The notes: generated by a model from the letters alone, not told the origin. Counted from the first letter of the stretch, positions 46,387 through 54,350 are shown. The stretch is 64,000 nt of DNA from Bacillota bacterium (GCA_017577945.1 PKQS01000009.1:248001-312000), one strand, 5' to 3'. Numbers and translations are program-made.

Positions 46387-46601
46387 CGTGGTGGGTCGGT
46401 GTGGAGTGGCTGGTTGGGGTCGCGCTCTTGGCGCTGCTGGCGGGGTATGCGTGGGGACGCCGGCGGGGTCGGCGCGACGGCTTTACGGAGGGACTGCGCT
46501 ACGCGCCGCTGGAGATGCGGCGGGCCAGCCTGGAAAAGGGCACGTGCGTCCTGTGCGGCGCCGGGGCGGTGCAGGGGCAGCCTCCGGACGACGCCGTTTG
46601 A
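46383..46601 (+). CDS. Small membrane protein with a CxxC motif
   Basis: 72 residues: one N-terminal membrane helix (WWVGVEWLVGVALLALLAGYAWG), a basic stretch RRRGRRDG, and TCVLCGAG near residue 58. The ATG overlaps the previous stop (ATGA), so it is very likely the last gene of the spoVK cluster. No family recognised. The helix and the cluster context support a real gene. Confidence 0.55.
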   Translation: MTWWVGVEWLVGVALLALLAGYAWGRRRGRRDGFTEGLRYAPLEMRRASLEKGTCVLCGAGAVQGQPPDDAV

Positions 46602-46685
46602 TTCTGAAAACGGCCGGCCCGACAGGGTTCCGCCGGGCGGGGGCGAACTGTAGCCCCGAAAGGGGGCGCTCCCGGGTTGGGCGCG

Positions 46686-47174
46686 ATGACTCGTGCAATG
46701 ACTCTAGCCGTCATGGAAACGCCCGTTGGCCCGCTGGCCGTGCGGGGCGACGACGAAGCGGTGGCCGAAATCGCCTTCATGCGCGATAGTGTTCCGAGCG
46801 ACGCGCTCGCGGCAGCCGGCGACACGCTTCCCCGGCCCGTCGCGGAAGCGCTACGGCAGCTGGACGAATACTTCCGCGGCCAGCGCCGCCGCTTCGACTT
46901 GCCGCTGCGGTTGGAAGGCACGCCTTTCCAGCGTGCGGTGTGGGCCTTCCTGCTGACGATTCCCTACGGTCGCACGTATACATACAAAGAGGTGGCGGAG
47001 GCGCTGGGCAAGCCGGGAGCGGCGCGCGCTGTCGGCGCCGCCGTCAGCAGCAACCCCGTCAGCATCGTCGTGCCATGCCACCGGGTGGTGGCGGCCGGCG
47101 GGAAGCTGGGCGGCTACGGCGGAGGCCTGGATGTGAAACGCTACTTGCTGCAGCTGGAGGGAATTCGGCTTTGA
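46686..47174 (+). CDS. ogt: Methylated-DNA-protein cysteine methyltransferase
   Basis: Removes alkyl groups from O6-guanine by irreversible transfer to its own cysteine. 162 residues; active-site VPCHRVV with Cys131 and the helix-turn-helix segment TYTYKEVAEALGKPGAARAVG. The short form without Ada domains. Several in-frame starts exist near the 5' end (46677, 46686, 46698); ATG 46686 is a compromise because no strong ribosome site is seen. The stop overlaps the next gene. Confidence 0.92.
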   Translation: MTRAMTLAVMETPVGPLAVRGDDEAVAEIAFMRDSVPSDALAAAGDTLPRPVAEALRQLDEYFRGQRRRFDLPLRLEGTPFQRAVWAFLLTIPYGRTYTYKEVAEALGKPGAARAVGAAVSSNPVSIVVPCHRVVAAGGKLGGYGGGLDVKRYLLQLEGIRL

Positions 47175-48445
47175 GCCATCGCGTCGACGGCGAAAGCTTC
47201 GCCGAGCTGGTCGCCCGGGCCCGCGAGGCGGTGCGAGACGAATGGGCCGCGGTCGACGAGATTGAGCGCCACAACCAGAAGCGGGTCTTGACCGCCTTCT
47301 GGGAGGAGCGCATCGGGGAAGAGCATTTTGCCGGCAGCACCGGCTACGGGGCCAACGACATCGGCCGGGCGGCTTTGGAACGCCTGTTTGCGCGTGTGTT
47401 CGGGGGCGAGGCCGCGCTGGTGCGGCCGCAAATCGCCTCGGGGACGCACGCCATCAGCGCCTGCTTGTTCGGTGTCCTGCGCCCGGGCGATCATCTGCTG
47501 TCCGCGTCGGGCGCGCCGTACGAAACGTTGCAGCAGGTGATCCGGGGCCCGCGGCCGACGGCCCTCGTCCGGCTGGGCGTCGAGTACGACGAAGTGCCGC
47601 TGACGCCCGCGGGCGACGTGGACGTGGAAGCGGTGCTGGCCGCACTGAAACCGAACACGAGGATGGTGTTGCTGCAGCGCTCCCGGGGCTACTCGTGGCG
47701 GCCTGCGCTCTCGGTGGAGCGGCTGGGCGAAGTCATCCGGGCCGTCAAGCGCGTGCGGCCCGACGTCGTTTGCTTCGTCGACAACTGCTACGGCGAGTTC
47801 GTCGAGCCGTGGGAGCCGCCGCACGTCGGCGCGGACTTGATCGCCGGCTCGCTCATCAAGAACGCGGGAGGCGGCATCGCGCCCGCTGGCGGCTACATCG
47901 TCGGCAAAGCCGAGCTGGTGGCGATGGCGGCGGATCGCGTCACGGCGCCCGGCCTGGGCGTCAAGCTGGGACCGACGCTGGGCGTGAGCCGCGACTTGTT
48001 TTTCGGCCTGTTCCAGGCGCCGCACGTGGTGGCCGAGGCGCTGCGGGGGGCGATCCTCGTTGGCCGCGTCTTCGCCGAGTTGGGCTACGAAGTGTCGCCG
48101 CGTCCGGGCGAGCGCCGCAGCGACATCGTGCAAGCCATCCGCCTGGACGACGAGGGTGCGCTGCGCTCGTTTTGCGCGGCCGTGCAGAGCGCGGGGCCCG
48201 TCGATTCGCACGTGACGCCCGAACCAGGGCCGGTGCCCGGATACGACGTGCCGATCATCATGGCGGGGGGCACCTTCGTCCAAGGGTCGTCCATCGAGCT
48301 GAGCGCCGACGGGCCCATGCGGCCGCCCTACTACGTATTCGTGCAAGGGGGGTTGAGCAGGGTTCACGCAGAGATCGCGCTGGAGCGCGTCCTGGATCGG
48401 CTGCAGCGGGATGGATATTTGCGACATCCGGCGCAAACCTATTGA
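47171..48445 (+). CDS. YnbB-like PLP-dependent enzyme (methionine gamma-lyase family)
   Basis: 424 residues, close to Bacillus YnbB (about 420). This fold-type I PLP family is often labelled aluminium resistance protein. Motifs: TGYGANDIGRAALERLFARVF, PQIASGTHAISACLFGVLRPGD near residue 82, FVDNCYGEFVEPWEP near 202, and the probable PLP lysine in GSLIKNAGGGIAPAGGYIVG near 233. True substrate is not established. TTG start overlaps the ogt stop (TTGA) and follows GGAGGG. Confidence 0.83.
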   Translation: MSHRVDGESFAELVARAREAVRDEWAAVDEIERHNQKRVLTAFWEERIGEEHFAGSTGYGANDIGRAALERLFARVFGGEAALVRPQIASGTHAISACLFGVLRPGDHLLSASGAPYETLQQVIRGPRPTALVRLGVEYDEVPLTPAGDVDVEAVLAALKPNTRMVLLQRSRGYSWRPALSVERLGEVIRAVKRVRPDVVCFVDNCYGEFVEPWEPPHVGADLIAGSLIKNAGGGIAPAGGYIVGKAELVAMAADRVTAPGLGVKLGPTLGVSRDLFFGLFQAPHVVAEALRGAILVGRVFAELGYEVSPRPGERRSDIVQAIRLDDEGALRSFCAAVQSAGPVDSHVTPEPGPVPGYDVPIIMAGGTFVQGSSIELSADGPMRPPYYVFVQGGLSRVHAEIALERVLDRLQRDGYLRHPAQTY

Positions 48446-48471
48446 CTTTTCCAGGATGCAACTTCTAAAAT
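48442..48471 (+). promoter_or_regulatory. Candidate sigma-A promoter for speD
   Basis: TTGACT, 18-base spacer, TAAAAT, beginning at the stop codon of the preceding gene. Good hexamer matches. Confidence 0.7.
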
Positions 48472-48481
48472 TAGCCTTGAT

Positions 48482-48506
48482 TGTTCGTTCCCGTCGGGAG
48501 TGAACA
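48482..48506 (+). promoter_or_regulatory. Stem-loop in the speD leader
   Basis: TGTTC-GT-TCCC and GGGA-GT-GAACA pair with two G-U wobbles into an 11-bp stem with a GTC loop, just after the speD promoter and 42 bases before the ATG. Not followed by T. Possible control of speD mRNA. Confidence 0.4.
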
Positions 48507-48548
48507 GGGGGAGTTCGGGGAGGCGAGACTCCTAAGGGAGGCGGAGAG

Positions 48549-48941
48549 ATGGAGCAGGCTTTGGGTCGTCACATCTTGTGCGAAGCGTACGGGTGTGACC
48601 CTGAGGTCCTGAACGACCGCAAAGCCGTCGAGCAGATCATGGTGGACGCTGCTCTTCTGAGCGGCGCGGAAGTTCGGGAGGTAGCGTTCCACAAGTTCAG
48701 CCCGCAAGGCGTCAGCGGAGTGGTCGTCATTTCCGAATCGCATCTGGCCATCCATACGTGGCCCGAATTCGGATACGCGGCCATCGATGTGTTTACCTGC
48801 GGCGAGACGGTGGATCCGTGGAAGGCTTGCAACTACATGGCGGAGAAGTTCGGTGCGGCCGCCGTGGACGCTAAGGAAGTTCCGCGCGGGGTCTTGCGGC
48901 ACATCCTAGCAGAAGGCAGAGTGGAGGCGACTGCATCCTGA
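48549..48941 (+). CDS. speD: S-adenosylmethionine decarboxylase proenzyme (class 1B)
   Basis: Makes decarboxylated SAM, the aminopropyl donor for spermidine. 130 residues; self-cleaves between E63 and S64 in [13 protein letters not shown] to create the pyruvoyl group. Catalytic H69 and C84 (VFTCGE) are present, and [20 protein letters not shown] is the family block. Close to Bacillus SpeD. GGAGGCGGAGAG site before the ATG. No spermidine synthase gene nearby. Confidence 0.95.
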   Translation: MEQALGRHILCEAYGCDPEVLNDRKAVEQIMVDAALLSGAEVREVAFHKFSPQGVSGVVVISESHLAIHTWPEFGYAAIDVFTCGETVDPWKACNYMAEKFGAAAVDAKEVPRGVLRHILAEGRVEATAS

Positions 48942-49017
48942 CGAAGGGCGGGACAGCGCTTTCTTTATGAGATCGGAATCCAAGTCAAAATTAAATAGCG
49001 AGGACGACCGTACGTAG

Positions 49018-49055
49018 GACCCCGTCTGTGGCCGGAAGCCGTGGACGGGGTCTTT
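49018..49055 (+). terminator. Rho-independent terminator after speD
   Basis: GACCCCGTC / GACGGGGTC stem with a 17-base loop, followed by TTTCT. In the 210-base gap between speD and sigH. Confidence 0.75.
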
Positions 49056-49151
49056 CTCCGAGTGGGGAAAAAGGCAGAGGAGATTGGCCTTCGTCGGCGA
49101 AACTTAATTTAATTAACCCGCACGCATCCACGGACGGAAAGAGGGGTACGC

Positions 49152-49802
49152 ATGGCCGCACTGCCTTTGCCCGATGACGGCAAAGCGACAACCCCCCGCA
49201 CGAAACTGGATTTCTCCCAAATGCCGGACGAGGAAGTCGTGCGCTACGCGCAGCAGGGCATGGAAGAAGCCTACGAGTACTTGCTGCGGAAATACGAGCG
49301 GCTCGTGTACATCTGGACGCGCCCGTACTTCTTGCAAGGCGCCGACGAAGACGATCTCATGCAGGAGGGCATGATCGGACTTTTCAAGGCCATCCGGGAC
49401 TTCACCCCGGGTTCGTCTTCCTTTTGGTCATTCGCCAAGCTGTGCATCGTCCGCAACGTCATCAGTGCCGTCAAGGGCACGACGCGGCAAAAGCACATCC
49501 CGCTCAACCAGTACACGTCGCTGCATAAGCCCGTTTCCGACGACGAGGGAGACCGCACGCTTCTGGAAGTGCTGACGGACAACAAGGTCGAGGATCCCGA
49601 AAAGCTGGTCATCGACCGCGAACGGCTGTACCAGACGCAGCGCCAGATCAAGAAAATGCTCAGCGAATTTGAATACAAAGTGTTCCGGCTTTATATCAAC
49701 GGCTTGTCCTACAAGGAGATGGCGGCTCGTCTCGGGACCCACACCAAGTCCATCGACAACGCGCTGTGTCGCATTAAACTGAAACTGCAACGCGAACTTT
49801 AA
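49152..49802 (+). CDS. sigH: RNA polymerase sigma-H factor (Spo0H)
   Basis: Transition-state sigma factor that activates early sporulation genes including spoIIA. 216 residues similar to Bacillus SigH throughout: YFLQGADEDDLMQEGMIGLFKAIRDF (region 2), TTRQKHIPLNQYTSLHKPVSDDEGDRTLLEVL, and region 4 LYINGLSYKEMAARLGTHTKSIDNALCRIKLKL. It has the short ~20-residue N-terminal extension of this subfamily. In Bacillus sigH sits in another neighbourhood (near rplK), so its position here is unusual. Confidence 0.93.
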   Translation: MAALPLPDDGKATTPRTKLDFSQMPDEEVVRYAQQGMEEAYEYLLRKYERLVYIWTRPYFLQGADEDDLMQEGMIGLFKAIRDFTPGSSSFWSFAKLCIVRNVISAVKGTTRQKHIPLNQYTSLHKPVSDDEGDRTLLEVLTDNKVEDPEKLVIDRERLYQTQRQIKKMLSEFEYKVFRLYINGLSYKEMAARLGTHTKSIDNALCRIKLKLQREL

Positions 49803-49912
49803 CCGCACGATCGCCGCAGCGCGGCCTGCCGGCTGGTTCCCGCACGTTGCTCGTCCCTGCGTCATTCGTAGTATTATGATGGTACGATCCACTACTATGG
49901 AGGCTTGGCATA

Positions 49913-50602
49913 GTGGGCATTAGCGACTGGGAATTAATCGGCCGCCTCGTATTGGCCACAGGCCTGGGCGGGCTCATCGGCCTGGAGCGGGAAGTCCATA
50001 ATCACCCGGCGGGTCTGCGCACCCACATCCTGGTGTGCCTTGGATCGGCGCTGGTGATGCTGGTGTCGATGTATGGCCTGCTGGTTTTCCACGGCGGGGA
50101 CGTCAACGGCCGCTACGATGCCGGCCGCATCGCTGCGCAGGTCGTCAGCGGCATCGGCTTTCTGGGTGCCGGCACCATCATGCGGGAAGGCAGCACCGTG
50201 CGTGGTTTGACGACGGCGGCCAGCTTGTGGATCGTGGCGGCCATTGGTCTCGCCGTCGGATCGGGGATGTACGTGGCCGCCGTCGTGACCACCGCGATGA
50301 CGATCTTCACGCTGCGGCAGCTGAACCGCCTCGAGCTGCGCAGCATGGGTCCGCAGCGGGACGTCTTCTCGCTGCGCATCATCGATCGCCCGGGCATGAT
50401 CGCGGCGGTGGCCAGCGTTCTCGCGAAGCATAAGATTGACATTCGCGGCGTCGTCGTGGACAGCGAAGGGCTGGAAGACGGCTTCGCGACGCTGGAGCTG
50501 TCGGTCGTCATGCCGCCGAAGACCAACGTGCTGCAGGTCGTGCAGGAACTCAGCGCGCTGGACGGCGTGGTCAACGTCCGGCGCGGAACTTTGAGTCGCT
50601 AG
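49913..50602 (+). CDS. MgtC/SapB family membrane protein with C-terminal ACT-like domain
   Basis: 229 residues: four to five N-terminal helices with the MgtC block GLGGLIGLEREVHNHPAGLRTHILVCLGSAL, QVVSGIGFLGAGTIMREG and LTTAASLWIVAAIGLAVGSG. The soluble end DVFSLRIIDRPGMIAAVASVLAKHKIDIRGVVV reads as an ACT-type ligand domain. Members relate to magnesium stress and virulence in other bacteria; the function here is not defined. GTG start after TGGAGG. Confidence 0.88.
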   Translation: MGISDWELIGRLVLATGLGGLIGLEREVHNHPAGLRTHILVCLGSALVMLVSMYGLLVFHGGDVNGRYDAGRIAAQVVSGIGFLGAGTIMREGSTVRGLTTAASLWIVAAIGLAVGSGMYVAAVVTTAMTIFTLRQLNRLELRSMGPQRDVFSLRIIDRPGMIAAVASVLAKHKIDIRGVVVDSEGLEDGFATLELSVVMPPKTNVLQVVQELSALDGVVNVRRGTLSR

Positions 50603-50611
50603 GGTGGTTCC

Positions 50612-51406
50612 GTGCTCGTACTCATCACGAACGACGACGGCATTCGTGCACCGGGGCTGGCCGCGCTGGTGGCAGCCCGGCCGGCCGACGCGGAAATATG
50701 GATCATGGCGCCGGACCGGGAGCGGAGCGCGACGGGCCAGGCCATTACGCTGCATAAGCCGCTGCGAGTGGACAAGGTGCCCTTCGAGCCGGGCGTGACC
50801 GCGTTCCAAATCAACGGCACGCCGTCGGACTGCGTCAAAGTGGCGACGGAGTTGATGGAGCGGCGGCCGGATATCGTCTTGTCCGGTATCAACCGGGGCT
50901 CCAACTTGGGTACGGACGTGTTCTACTCGGGCACCGTTTCCGGGGCCCTGGAGGCGGCGATCTACGACATTCCTGCCATCGCGTTGTCTTTGGACGACTA
51001 CGACGCCAACGATCCGGAAGACTACGCCACGGCCGCCCGCGTCGGTTGGACGCTGGCGCAGTGGGTGCTCCAGGTCGGCTTGCCGCCGGGAACGCTCCTG
51101 AACGTCAACGTTCCGAAGGGACCGAACATCCGCGGCTGGTGTGCGACGCGGCTGGGCTTGCGCCGGTACCGGAAGGTGTTGCACCGCCGCCTCGATCCCC
51201 GGGGCCGGGAGTATTACTGGATGGCGGGCGAAATCGAAGACCTCGACGGCGACGACGAGACCGCGGACACGGTGGCGGTCCGGCGAGGGTACGTCTCGAT
51301 AACGCCCATTTCGTTCGATCTGACTCATTACAAGGCGCTGGACATGGTGCGGTCGTGGCAGCTCGACATTCTTGGTCCGGCGCCCGCCGGGGGAGCCAAG
51401 CGATGA
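50612..51406 (+). CDS. surE: 5'/3'-nucleotidase SurE
   Basis: Metal-dependent phosphatase acting on nucleoside monophosphates and short polyphosphates. Start VLITNDDGIRAPGLAAL holds the DD metal ligands, followed by PDRERSATGQAITLHKPLR, NGTPSDCVKVA and SGINRGSNLGTDVFYSGTVSGALEA. 264 residues, full length. GTG start just after the MgtC-type gene. Its stop overlaps the next small gene by four bases. Confidence 0.95.
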   Translation: MLVLITNDDGIRAPGLAALVAARPADAEIWIMAPDRERSATGQAITLHKPLRVDKVPFEPGVTAFQINGTPSDCVKVATELMERRPDIVLSGINRGSNLGTDVFYSGTVSGALEAAIYDIPAIALSLDDYDANDPEDYATAARVGWTLAQWVLQVGLPPGTLLNVNVPKGPNIRGWCATRLGLRRYRKVLHRRLDPRGREYYWMAGEIEDLDGDDETADTVAVRRGYVSITPISFDLTHYKALDMVRSWQLDILGPAPAGGAKR

Positions 51407-51594
51407 CGGAGAAAGAGCAGGCGGCGGCGGCCCACGAGCCGCTGCAGGCCATGGCCAGCGAGACGCTGGCGCTGACGGGCGACGTGCACCGGCTCGTGAC
51501 GTTCCTGAACCGCGCCTTGAAGGAGCACGGCTTCATTTTCGGGCTGAAGCGGGCCGGGGAGGACCAATATCACCTGACCATCTACCGGACGTAA
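51403..51594 (+). CDS. Small YpmA-like protein
   Basis: 63 residues starting at the ATG overlapping the surE stop. The C-terminal half LVTFLNRALKEHGFIFGLKRAGEDQYHLTIYRT recalls the YpmA (DUF4264) family, in which short Firmicutes proteins end in a similar FLN...FGL...LTIY pattern. No known function. The overlap with surE and the coherent sequence support a real gene; the family name is from memory. Confidence 0.6.
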   Translation: MTEKEQAAAAHEPLQAMASETLALTGDVHRLVTFLNRALKEHGFIFGLKRAGEDQYHLTIYRT

Positions 51595-51761
51595 TTCCGA
51601 ATACCGCCAGGCCGCTGTTGAATACTACTGAAAGAAGGCTGCATTATCGGGGAAAGGAGCGACAAGGTTTTCGTCTCCGCCTCTCGAAATAGGTAAGCAA
51701 AGGGCTGGGTTAGGCCAAAACGTGGCGAAAAGCCAGGTCGGCGAAAAGGGGGAGGCTCGCC

Positions 51762-52130
51762 ATGTTCACAATTTCGCCCGGGGACGTCTTGAAGGCCCTG
51801 AAACGGTGCAAGCGGCTGGCGAAGCAAGACCTGCTGGCTAGCGAGCTCACGTCGGATCCGGAGTTCTGGCGCGAGCACGCACAGGCCCGGCGGGCGACGT
51901 ACGACGCCTTGATGGCGCTGGTTGAAAGCGAAGGGGTAGACGCGGCACACCGGTATGCGATGCAAGAGAGTGCTGCGCTACCCCTTGCTGATTCTGAGGA
52001 GGACACCGCGGCGACGAAGGGCAAGCGGCAAGCCCTGGAGATGTTCTTCTGCATCATCGGCGCGCAAGGCGCTGGGGCGGGCGGCAACGCGGCCGCCGAC
52101 GAGCGCGTGCCCCTAGAGGCGAGTTCATAA
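51762..52130 (+). CDS. Hypothetical protein
   Basis: 122 residues, not recognised. Likely alpha-helical and charged in the first 70 residues (PGDVLKALKRCKRLAKQDLLASELTSDPEFWREHAQARRATYDALMALVES), with a low-complexity Gly/Ala-rich end. No signal peptide or membrane helix. An AAGGGGGAGG site lies before the ATG, which favours a real gene. It ends 133 bases from the convergent lexA. Confidence 0.5.
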   Translation: MFTISPGDVLKALKRCKRLAKQDLLASELTSDPEFWREHAQARRATYDALMALVESEGVDAAHRYAMQESAALPLADSEEDTAATKGKRQALEMFFCIIGAQGAGAGGNAAADERVPLEASS

Positions 52131-52263
52131 ACCAGGCGCCCGAACAGCACTCGTCCTACCTATCATCCTCGCAAACGGTCCGGAGGCGGGGCGGAGCCCT
52201 CGTCGTAAAGGCAGCCGCCGCGGGGCGGCTCGACGGGGTGCCGCGTGTACGCATCCGGACTTT

Positions 52264-52875
52264 TCAGTGCAGCTTCCGGTAGACGCCGATGACCTTCCCC
52301 AGCACTTGAATATCGGTGCCGATAATCGGCTCATACGCTTCGTTTTCCGGCTGCAGCCGGATATGGCCGTTCTCCCGGAAAAACCGTTTCACCGTAGCCT
52401 CCTCGCCGATAAGGGCCACCACGATGTCACCGTTCACGGCGTCCGGCTGCTGGCGCACGACGACGTAGTCCCCGTCTAGGATTCCTGCATTGCGCATGCT
52501 GTCGCCGCGCACTTCCAGCAAGAACACCTCGCCGGCGCCCGCAAACTCCTTCGGCAGCGGGAAGTACGACTCGATGTTCTCCACCGCCAAAATGGGCTCG
52601 CCCGCGGTGACCCGCCCCACGACGGGAGCGTACACGATTTCGCTCCGCAGCGCCCGCGCCTGCCCGTCCAGCAGTTCGATGGCGCGCGGCTTCGTCGGGT
52701 CGCGGCGGATGTAGCCCTTCGCTTCCAGCTTGGCCAGGTGGCCGTGCACCGTCGAACTCGAGTTGAGGCCTACGGCTTGCCCGATTTCCCGCACCGAGGG
52801 CGGATACCCCCGTTGCTGCACCTCGCGCTTGATGAACTCCAGAATCTGTCGCTGCCGCGGCGTCAGGTCCCGCAC
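52264..52875 (-). CDS. lexA: LexA repressor
   Basis: Represses SOS genes until RecA filaments trigger self-cleavage. 203 residues (Bacillus 205): winged helix with [25 protein letters not shown], Ala91-Gly92 cleavage site (RVTAGEP), catalytic S126 (RGDSMRNAG) and K163 (TVKRFF). The GTG at 52875 is preceded by AAGGAG at eight bases; a longer frame from 52944 reaches across the promoter -10 and is rejected. Divergent from yneA, as in Bacillus. Confidence 0.95.
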   Translation of the reverse strand: MRDLTPRQRQILEFIKREVQQRGYPPSVREIGQAVGLNSSSTVHGHLAKLEAKGYIRRDPTKPRAIELLDGQARALRSEIVYAPVVGRVTAGEPILAVENIESYFPLPKEFAGAGEVFLLEVRGDSMRNAGILDGDYVVVRQQPDAVNGDIVVALIGEEATVKRFFRENGHIRLQPENEAYEPIIGTDIQVLGKVIGVYRKLH

Positions 52876-52918
52876 CAGTCCGCACTCCTTCGGCCTAAAA
52901 GGGTGTTTGGTTGGGTTC

Positions 52919-52948
52919 ATTATACCACCGGTGACTTGTTCCATTCAA
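52919..52948 (-). promoter_or_regulatory. lexA promoter (minus strand)
   Basis: On the minus strand TTGAAT, 18-base spacer, TATAAT, with TG one base before the -10 (extended -10). A LexA box (52946-52959) overlaps the -35, giving autorepression. Confidence 0.75.
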
Positions 52949-52959
52949 ACGTAGGTTCG
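52946..52959. promoter_or_regulatory. LexA box 1
   Basis: CAAACGTAGGTTCG, one substitution in the conserved arms of the Gram-positive box (CGAACnnnnGTTCG). Overlaps the lexA -35. Confidence 0.65.
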
Positions 52960-52978
52960 GCCATGGGCGCGCGAAGCC

Positions 52979-53007
52979 TTGACAGGAACGCATGTTCGGT
53001 GTATCGT
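52979..53007 (+). promoter_or_regulatory. yneA promoter
   Basis: TTGACA, 17-base spacer, TATCGT. LexA box 2 fills the spacer, a direct repression geometry. Confidence 0.7.
52985..52998. promoter_or_regulatory. LexA box 2
   Basis: GGAACGCATGTTCG, a perfect GAAC(N4)GTTC palindrome with one outer substitution, between the -35 and -10 of yneA. Confidence 0.8.
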
Positions 53008-53016
53008 GGAAGCAAC

Positions 53017-53030
53017 AGTACATATGTTCG
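53017..53030. promoter_or_regulatory. LexA box 3
   Basis: AGTACATATGTTCG, 12 of 14 to the Bacillus box CGAACATATGTTCG. Lies just downstream of the yneA -10. Confidence 0.6.
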
Positions 53031-53051
53031 TATGAGCGGGAGGTCGCGGCA

Positions 53052-53354
53052 ATGCATGGCGCGGGTGGATTCGGCCGCAGGCGGAGGCCGTTCATGTATT
53101 GGCAAGGCGTTGTGCTTGTGTCCGTGGCGGCACTGTTCGCGCTGATGTCTAAGGGATTCTCGCAGCCGCTGGCGCCGGCGGAGGAGTACATCGAGGTCGT
53201 CGTGCAGGAAGGCGACACGTTGTGGCAGATTGCCCGCAGGTACAGCGGCCCGGAAGTGGATGCGAGAAAGATGGTGGATATGATTCGAGACGTCAACGAC
53301 CTGTCCACCGCCGTCGTAAGGCCGGGCCAGGTGCTGAAGGTTCCGGTGCTTTGA
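53052..53354 (+). CDS. yneA: YneA-like SOS cell-division suppressor (LysM)
   Basis: 100 residues: one membrane helix (YWQGVVLVSVAALFALMS) and a C-terminal LysM domain (VVQEGDTLWQIARRYSG...VRPGQVLKVPVL). Size, order of parts and divergence from lexA match Bacillus YneA, which delays septation after DNA damage. The ATG at 53052 follows GGGAGGT; longer frames run into the LexA boxes. Three LexA boxes upstream support SOS control. Sequence identity to Bacillus YneA is low outside LysM, so function is partly inferred. Confidence 0.82.
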   Translation: MHGAGGFGRRRRPFMYWQGVVLVSVAALFALMSKGFSQPLAPAEEYIEVVVQEGDTLWQIARRYSGPEVDARKMVDMIRDVNDLSTAVVRPGQVLKVPVL

Positions 53355-53415
53355 CGGCACGCGCCACGCGAGCGGGCTGGCCTGGTAACGTGGCGGCTGC
53401 GTCATGAAAACGGAA

Positions 53416-53444
53416 TTGCTCGGAGTCAGAATTTCGATTATATT
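53416..53444 (+). promoter_or_regulatory. Candidate sigma-A promoter for the DinB-domain gene
   Basis: TTGCTC, 17-base spacer, TATATT, in an AT-rich patch 85 bases before the start codon. Confidence 0.6.
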
Positions 53445-53503
53445 ATTGAAGTGATTTCTCAACTTGGGTTGAGCGCAGCCTCTTACGCGAGATTCGTGCG
53501 CGC

Positions 53504-53529
53504 AGGAGGGAATTTCAGGAGGGAATTTC
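53504..53529 (+). repeat. Tandem 13-base duplication containing the ribosome binding site
   Basis: AGGAGGGAATTTC occurs twice back to back and abuts the GTG start. Both copies carry AGGAGG. The second is at correct spacing (seven bases); the first is 13 bases further upstream. Looks like a recent replication-slippage duplication. Confidence 0.85.
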
Positions 53530-54282
53530 GTGACGGAGACGGCGGCGTCAGCGAGCGGCTGGCCGGTGCTTTTGGGTGTCGACGAAGAGGGACGAGTCGA
53601 GGCGTGGGTGGCGACACGGCCGGGATGCGTGGTGTTCGCGGCCTCCGAGGAGGAGGCGATCGGGGAAATCCCGGCGGTTGCCGCGGAATACGACGCGTGG
53701 CTTTCCCGCTGGGGTATCCCTGAAATTTGGAACATTCCGACGGTCCGGCGGGCCGCCGGCGACGGCCGGCAAACGGGTGTTCGTATCTTGGAGCGGGTGC
53801 TCGTCGGCGAGAGCATTGTGCACGGAAACACGGCCGCATTTTTTCAATGGGATGCACAACCCGCCACCGACGAGGAGATCAACGCGACGCTCAGGCTGCT
53901 GGCGGCGTCGCGCCGGGAGCTGCTGGCGACGCTGCGCCAGTTTCCGCCCGACAAGCTGTCGATGCGCCCGGGCGGCGGCCGGCGAACCGTAGAAGAAATC
54001 GTCCGCCACGTAGCCAACGTGGAATGGTGGTACATATCTTGCATCGTGCCGTTTCCGTTCCCGGACGACGGCGAATACCCGGAAGACGTCGAAAAACGGC
54101 TCCCGTGGATCAGGACGCGCGTCGCTGCCAGGCTGCGCAGCCTGAGCCCTGAAGAGCGAGCGCGCACGCTGGTACCGGACCCGGAATCCGGCGAGCGCTG
54201 GTCGGCCCGCAAAGTGTTGCGCCGGCTCATCTATCACGAGTTGTACCATTTGCGCCAGCTGCGCAAGGCGCTCCCGGCGTAA
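53530..54282 (+). CDS. Fusion of a HicB-like domain and a DinB-like domain
   Basis: 250 residues. Residues 1-60 (WVATRPGCVVFAASEEEAIGEIPAVAAEYDAWL) resemble the HicB/UPF0150 fold, where a PGC turn is followed by a helix of EEA type. Residues 100-250 form a DinB/YfiT-like four-helix bundle with candidate metal ligands in VEEIVRHVANVEWWY and LRRLIYHELYHLRQLRKAL (two His). DinB-family proteins are thiol- or metal-dependent enzymes of varied function. No HicA toxin gene is adjacent. No LexA box is seen, so it is not evidently SOS-controlled despite the name. Confidence 0.7.
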   Translation: MTETAASASGWPVLLGVDEEGRVEAWVATRPGCVVFAASEEEAIGEIPAVAAEYDAWLSRWGIPEIWNIPTVRRAAGDGRQTGVRILERVLVGESIVHGNTAAFFQWDAQPATDEEINATLRLLAASRRELLATLRQFPPDKLSMRPGGGRRTVEEIVRHVANVEWWYISCIVPFPFPDDGEYPEDVEKRLPWIRTRVAARLRSLSPEERARTLVPDPESGERWSARKVLRRLIYHELYHLRQLRKALPA

Positions 54283-54350
54283 GCCTTGGAGCCGCCTTTT
54301 TGCCGCTAACTACTCAACGAAAGGTACATTTAATACAGTAGCGGATCCCG

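Noticed and set aside
52876..52944. Longer LexA with 23 extra N-terminal residues
   Set aside because: The extension covers the TATAAT -10 of the lexA promoter, while the GTG at 52875 has an ideal AAGGAG site and gives normal length.
53530..54282. DinB-domain gene as an SOS gene because of its name and closeness to lexA
   Set aside because: No LexA box was found in its upstream region, and the DinB fold family here is unrelated to DNA polymerase IV.
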